A stretch of DNA of 10,685 nucleotides, taken from assembly GCA_902459845.2 (NCBI GenBank), contig CABPSV020000022.1, positions 26,777 to 37,461 on the forward strand, read 5' to 3'. Under the pieces are notes generated by a model. That model was not told where the DNA came from and searched no databases. It saw only the letters and a list, made by a program, of their open reading frames with translations. Positions 8,146 to 10,685 of this stretch are shown one piece after another (position 1 is the stretch's first letter; every line of letters begins with the position of its first letter). Source of the DNA: Hepatocystis sp. ex Piliocolobus tephrosceles (lineage: Eukaryota; Apicomplexa; Aconoidasida; Haemosporida; Plasmodiidae). The translations under genes and the position numbers were made by a program.

Positions 8146-8275
8146 AAAAAAAAAAAAAAAAAAAAAAAAAAAACACATATAAACACATACAAACAAGCAC
8201 ATACAAACAAGCACATGCAAACACATACAAACAAGCACATACAAGCACATGCAAACACATACAAACACATACACA
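8146..8275. repeat. A28 tract plus CACATACAAA decamer array with optional CAAG
   Basis: A run of 28 A (8146-8173) abuts nine units built on CACATRCAAR. Units start at 8174, 8184, 8198, 8212, 8222, 8236, 8246, 8256 and 8266. Those at 8184, 8198 and 8222 carry an added CAAG, making 14 bp. The plus strand is almost devoid of G except in CAAG and CATGCA, so the array is strongly strand-asymmetric and much less AT-rich than its surroundings. Confidence 0.88.
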
Positions 8276-8519
8276 TAAACAATTAAGTTATGAAGCAACC
8301 CAATTTATGTCGAATTATAATAAAGCTTTTATTTGTATTTTAAAAAAAATGGGATGAATAATGGATAAACAAAAAAAAAAAAAAATAAATGAATAAAAAA
8401 CATAATATATAGTAGTGCTTTTGAAATATATCATTTACGTATTTATACATATACACAAACGTAAGCAATATAAATAGAGAAAGTAGAATGGAATACTTTT
8501 TATACACTTATGATAAAAA

Positions 8520-10154
8520 CTAGTCCATTTTTTTATTCAATTCTAATTGTTTCGAGTCCGAATCGTCAAACAATAGTACCAAGGTAAAAAAAAAAAAAAA
8601 AAATAAAGATATGTAAATATATAAATAAAATGGATAATTTGGGGATTCAACTTTTTGATTTTTATCATAATGTAATAATGATCTAACAGTAATAAAATAA
8701 GTTAAATTTAAAATATTATACCCTTTTCTTAAATAATATATTTGGAATTTATATACCCCATGTTTATTTGGCAATTTAAAATTTTTATAGTAAGTAGGGT
8801 TATTATCGTTTTTATACCTATTTAAAAAATTACGATAAATAATATTCGTATGTATTAATTCAAATTGAATATCTTTTTTCTTATAAGGTATCCAGTAATT
8901 ATAATTTAATTCGTAAAAATCGATTGATACATATATAACATTGTTTATATAAAAACATGGCTTTTGCTTTGGTTTTACTTTGGAAATGTGATTGTTATTA
9001 ATGTTTTCATAGGTGTTAATGTTTTCATAGGTGTTAATATTTCTATCCGAATCGGTAGCACAAAAACTATTCCTTTCACTAGTACCACTACTTTTATATA
9101 GTTTAAAATTGTTATATCTAATTATACCACTTTTGTTTAAATACCAATAAACTAAGTCTATTGCTATTCTTTTATTATCATTATTTATTTTAAAAAAAAA
9201 ATCGGAAAATATGACCGAGGAAGACGAAAAAACTAATCGTAAATTATTTTCTAGTTGGATTGATGATATTAATAATAAATCTAAACCTTTTTTTTCATTG
9301 TTTAAAATTTCATGAGTCCTATTATATAATAAACACGTTTTATTACATTTTAAAACCTCTAAATAATATTTTTCTTTTAATAAAATTGAATGTGCAGTAC
9401 CTTTATATAATATATTTAATTTTTTTTTTTGGCTGTATGTTTTTATTATTGGCGTATTTTCTATTATTTTATTAGTATAAAATGCATTTTTTAACTCTTT
9501 ACTTTTATTTTTTATTAATGATATATTATTATTATTATTATTATTATTATTAAATATATCATCTACATAATTAGTATTACCATGTACATATATATTTAAA
9601 CTTTTTAAAAGTTTTGTTGCATTCTTTCCAATAACATTGTTAATACTTAAGAATATATTTTTTTTTGCTTTAACAAATGAATTTATATAAGTATTACTTA
9701 TTATTGATACAAATTTATCGTTTAAAATATTTACTATAATTATTAATCCATCATATAAAACGTGGTCTAACTCATAATCAATCTTACCTGATGTATGTTC
9801 TAACTGACACGTACTACTGTCATTATAACCAGTATCATTAGTATAACCAGTACTTGTACAATCTTTTATATCAACATACACAATTTTAGTTTTAAAACCA
9901 ATACTTACTTTTTTCCCATTCAATATATTTAAAAATTCTTTATACGTCTTTTCCAAATCTGGAATATTTGTTATTAATAGTATGTTGTGGTTAATATATT
10001 TTTTTATTTTATTTTTTATTACACCTTGAACAGATGCTAAATCATAATCAACTGTCGTCTCAAGTTGTATTTCTTTAAATAAATAAATTTGTATATTAAA
10101 AAAAAAAAATATATATATGAACAGTGAATATATGCTTCCTAAAATGTTTTTCAT
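8520..10154 (-). CDS. WBP1: Oligosaccharyltransferase 48-kDa subunit (OST48/WBP1/DDOST)
   Basis: This is a non-catalytic subunit of the ER oligosaccharyltransferase, which works with STT3 to move lipid-linked glycan onto Asn of nascent proteins. The frame from ATG 10154 gives 544 residues. A longer frame to 10178 needs a TTG start, so I reject it. Residues 1-30 form a hydrophobic signal peptide (SIYSLFIYIFFFF). The lumenal part shows ILLITNIPDLEKTY, VLYDGLIIIV, and the family-like block CLLYNRTHEIL (R279), then NNLRLVFSSSSVIFSDFFF. Residues 507-529 are the membrane segment (YPFYLYIYISLFFFFFF), and a 15-residue cytosolic tail ends KKMD, a canonical KKxx signal. Family members are about 430-456 residues; the extra length is parasite insertions, such as about 107-130 with a TGY-NDTGYND repeat, nine Asn at 202-210 and a duplicated INTYEN at 373-384. 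Plasmodium N-glycans are known to be truncated to one or two GlcNAc, so the complex acts on short donors. Confidence 0.92.
   Translation of the reverse strand: MKNILGSIYSLFIYIFFFFNIQIYLFKEIQLETTVDYDLASVQGVIKNKIKKYINHNILLITNIPDLEKTYKEFLNILNGKKVSIGFKTKIVYVDIKDCTSTGYTNDTGYNDSSTCQLEHTSGKIDYELDHVLYDGLIIIVNILNDKFVSIISNTYINSFVKAKKNIFLSINNVIGKNATKLLKSLNIYVHGNTNYVDDIFNNNNNNNNNISLIKNKSKELKNAFYTNKIIENTPIIKTYSQKKKLNILYKGTAHSILLKEKYYLEVLKCNKTCLLYNRTHEILNNEKKGLDLLLISSIQLENNLRLVFSSSSVIFSDFFFKINNDNKRIAIDLVYWYLNKSGIIRYNNFKLYKSSGTSERNSFCATDSDRNINTYENINTYENINNNHISKVKPKQKPCFYINNVIYVSIDFYELNYNYWIPYKKKDIQFELIHTNIIYRNFLNRYKNDNNPTYYKNFKLPNKHGVYKFQIYYLRKGYNILNLTYFITVRSLLHYDKNQKVESPNYPFYLYIYISLFFFFFFTLVLLFDDSDSKQLELNKKMD
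8586..8603 (-). repeat. A18 homopolymer coding for six Phe in the OST48 membrane segment
   Basis: Eighteen A on the plus strand read as TTT x6 on the coding strand, forming the core of the C-terminal transmembrane helix. Any indel not divisible by three would shift the frame and remove the rest of the helix and the KKMD tail. Confidence 0.9.
9003..9038 (-). repeat. Perfect 18-bp tandem duplication in OST48 (INTYEN x2)
   Basis: GTTTTCATAGGTGTTAAT occurs twice without a mismatch and encodes INTYENINTYEN at residues 373-384. It lies in a low-complexity insertion and looks like a recent slippage duplication that keeps the frame. Confidence 0.92.
9525..9551 (-). repeat. (ATT)9 coding for Asn9 in OST48
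   Basis: Nine ATT triplets on the plus strand read as AAT codons, giving nine Asn at residues 202-210 within a lumenal loop. It is a typical falciparum-like Asn tract and a likely length polymorphism. Confidence 0.9.
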
Positions 10155-10175
10155 AGTTTCAATTAGCCCTCCCTC

Positions 10176-10227
<52 letters not shown>

Positions 10228-10685
10228 CAATCAAAAATGGTAAATTAACAAAAAGACTTGTGAGAATATGATTCATGACACATTTCTATACATAACATAC
10301 ACACATGTACATACAAAAGGAAAATAAATATACAATGAGCCAATAGAAATGTAAAATTTAGAAAAAGGGTTCAACAAAAAAAATAAAAAAAAAAAAAAAT
10401 TATTTTTGTGTTTACCAACATATAAATATATGTATATATTTTTTCAATAAAAAAAATATGAATTCAAAAATATATTTTATAAAAAAAAAACAAAAAAAAA
10501 AAAATATAATAATTTTTTTTTTTTTTTTTTTTTTATTAAACATGTTTGTTACGAATATAGCTATAACTCTATGTCCACACGGTGTATATATATATAAATA
10601 TATATTTTTGGGGCATATTAATATGAGGAAATATGTTCTATTCCCTGTTACATATTTTTTTTTTTTGACAATCTATTTTTTTGGG
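10155..10685. other. Upstream region of the OST48 gene, no gene seen
   Basis: Immediately before the OST48 ATG lies a GC-richer stretch of about 22 bases (CCCTCCCTCC at 10168-10176 on plus), then A48 at 10177-10224, which is a T-run on the coding strand. Farther out are A-rich runs at about 10376-10400 and 10480-10504, T22 at about 10513-10534, a (TA)n segment near 10583-10605 and a 12-bp AT palindrome CATATTAATATG at 10614-10625. It is inferred to hold the OST48 5' UTR and promoter. The T-run followed by GGAG could also be the end of a 5' UTR intron; I cannot decide. Confidence 0.68.
10177..10224. repeat. A48 homopolymer upstream of the OST48 start
   Basis: Forty-eight A on the plus strand sit 22 bases upstream of the minus-strand ATG at 10154. 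On the OST48 coding strand this is T48. It is probably part of the transcribed leader or the promoter-proximal nucleosome-depleted zone; the length is prone to assembly error. Confidence 0.9.

Larger units (their letters stand above)
7596..8519. other. Intergenic region between OST48 and YggS (tandem, minus strand)
   Basis: It holds the OST48 3' flank (right side) and the YggS upstream region (left side). No coding frame is seen. Contents: (TA)n at about 7623-7640, an imperfect array of five roughly 30-37-bp units at 7748-7910, a run of ordinary AT-rich sequence at 7911-8145, A28 at 8146-8173, and a CA-rich decamer array at 8174-8275. On the YggS coding strand the A28 reads as a T-run, about 550-680 bases upstream of either possible start codon. 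Promoter and poly(A) sites cannot be placed by eye. Confidence 0.72.

Noticed and set aside
8174..8275. Possible CRISPR-like array
   Set aside because: Units are 10-14 bp with no spacers, and the genome is eukaryotic in character; it is a minisatellite.
9260..9475. Plus-strand 71-residue frame
   Set aside because: It is antisense to the OST48 coding sequence.
10155..10178. Extension of OST48 to a start at 10178
   Set aside because: That start is TTG, directly next to A48; the ATG at 10154 begins a good signal peptide.
1..10685. tRNA, rRNA, transposon or viral sequence
   Set aside because: No GC-rich cloverleaf, rRNA-like block, terminal repeats or polymerase/integrase motifs were seen on either strand.

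Overview
This window looks like nuclear chromosomal DNA of a malaria parasite, most likely Plasmodium of the falciparum-like subgenus Laverania. The basis is the extreme A+T content, long dA:dT homopolymers and (TA)n runs between genes, the overwhelmingly A/T-ending codons, and the Asn-rich and other low-complexity insertions inside otherwise conserved proteins. The species call is inference from composition and style; no database was searched. I see no mobile element, CRISPR array, rRNA or tRNA, viral sequence or prokaryotic-style operon.

Three protein genes are supported. (1) Plus strand, 1310-5389: a two-exon gene for an OXR1-like TLDc-domain protein of about 1125 residues. Exon 1 (1310-1414) and exon 2 (2117-5389) join in phase 0 across a 702-bp intron. 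The protein has an N-terminal GRAM/PH-like region, a long disordered stretch with a 14-unit, 12-bp repeat rich in Gln and His, and a C-terminal TLDc domain split by about 235 low-complexity residues. (2) Minus strand, 6741-7595: a YggS/PROSC-family pyridoxal-phosphate-binding homeostasis protein, whose start may be 7595 or 7463. (3) Minus strand, 8520-10154: the OST48/WBP1 subunit of oligosaccharyltransferase, with a signal peptide, a C-terminal membrane segment and a canonical KKxx dilysine ER-retrieval tail.

Layout: 1-1309 is upstream AT-rich sequence; the TLDc gene follows; 5390-6740 separates two convergent 3' ends and holds a 12-bp minisatellite, a T49 tract and a GC-richer palindrome; the YggS gene follows; 7596-8519 separates two tandem minus-strand genes and carries two different tandem-repeat arrays; then OST48; 10155-10685 is the OST48 upstream region, opening with an A48 tract.

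The genes do not form an evident pathway: one is tied to membrane/V-ATPase biology (TLDc family), one to cofactor homeostasis, one to ER N-glycosylation. They appear to be ordinary neighbouring housekeeping genes, and I do not see a novel multi-gene system. The points most worth a second look are the repeat-laden, interrupted domains of the TLDc protein, the conserved dilysine tail of OST48 sitting just behind an 18-nt coding homopolymer, the uncertain N-terminus of the YggS protein, and the organised intergenic arrays.
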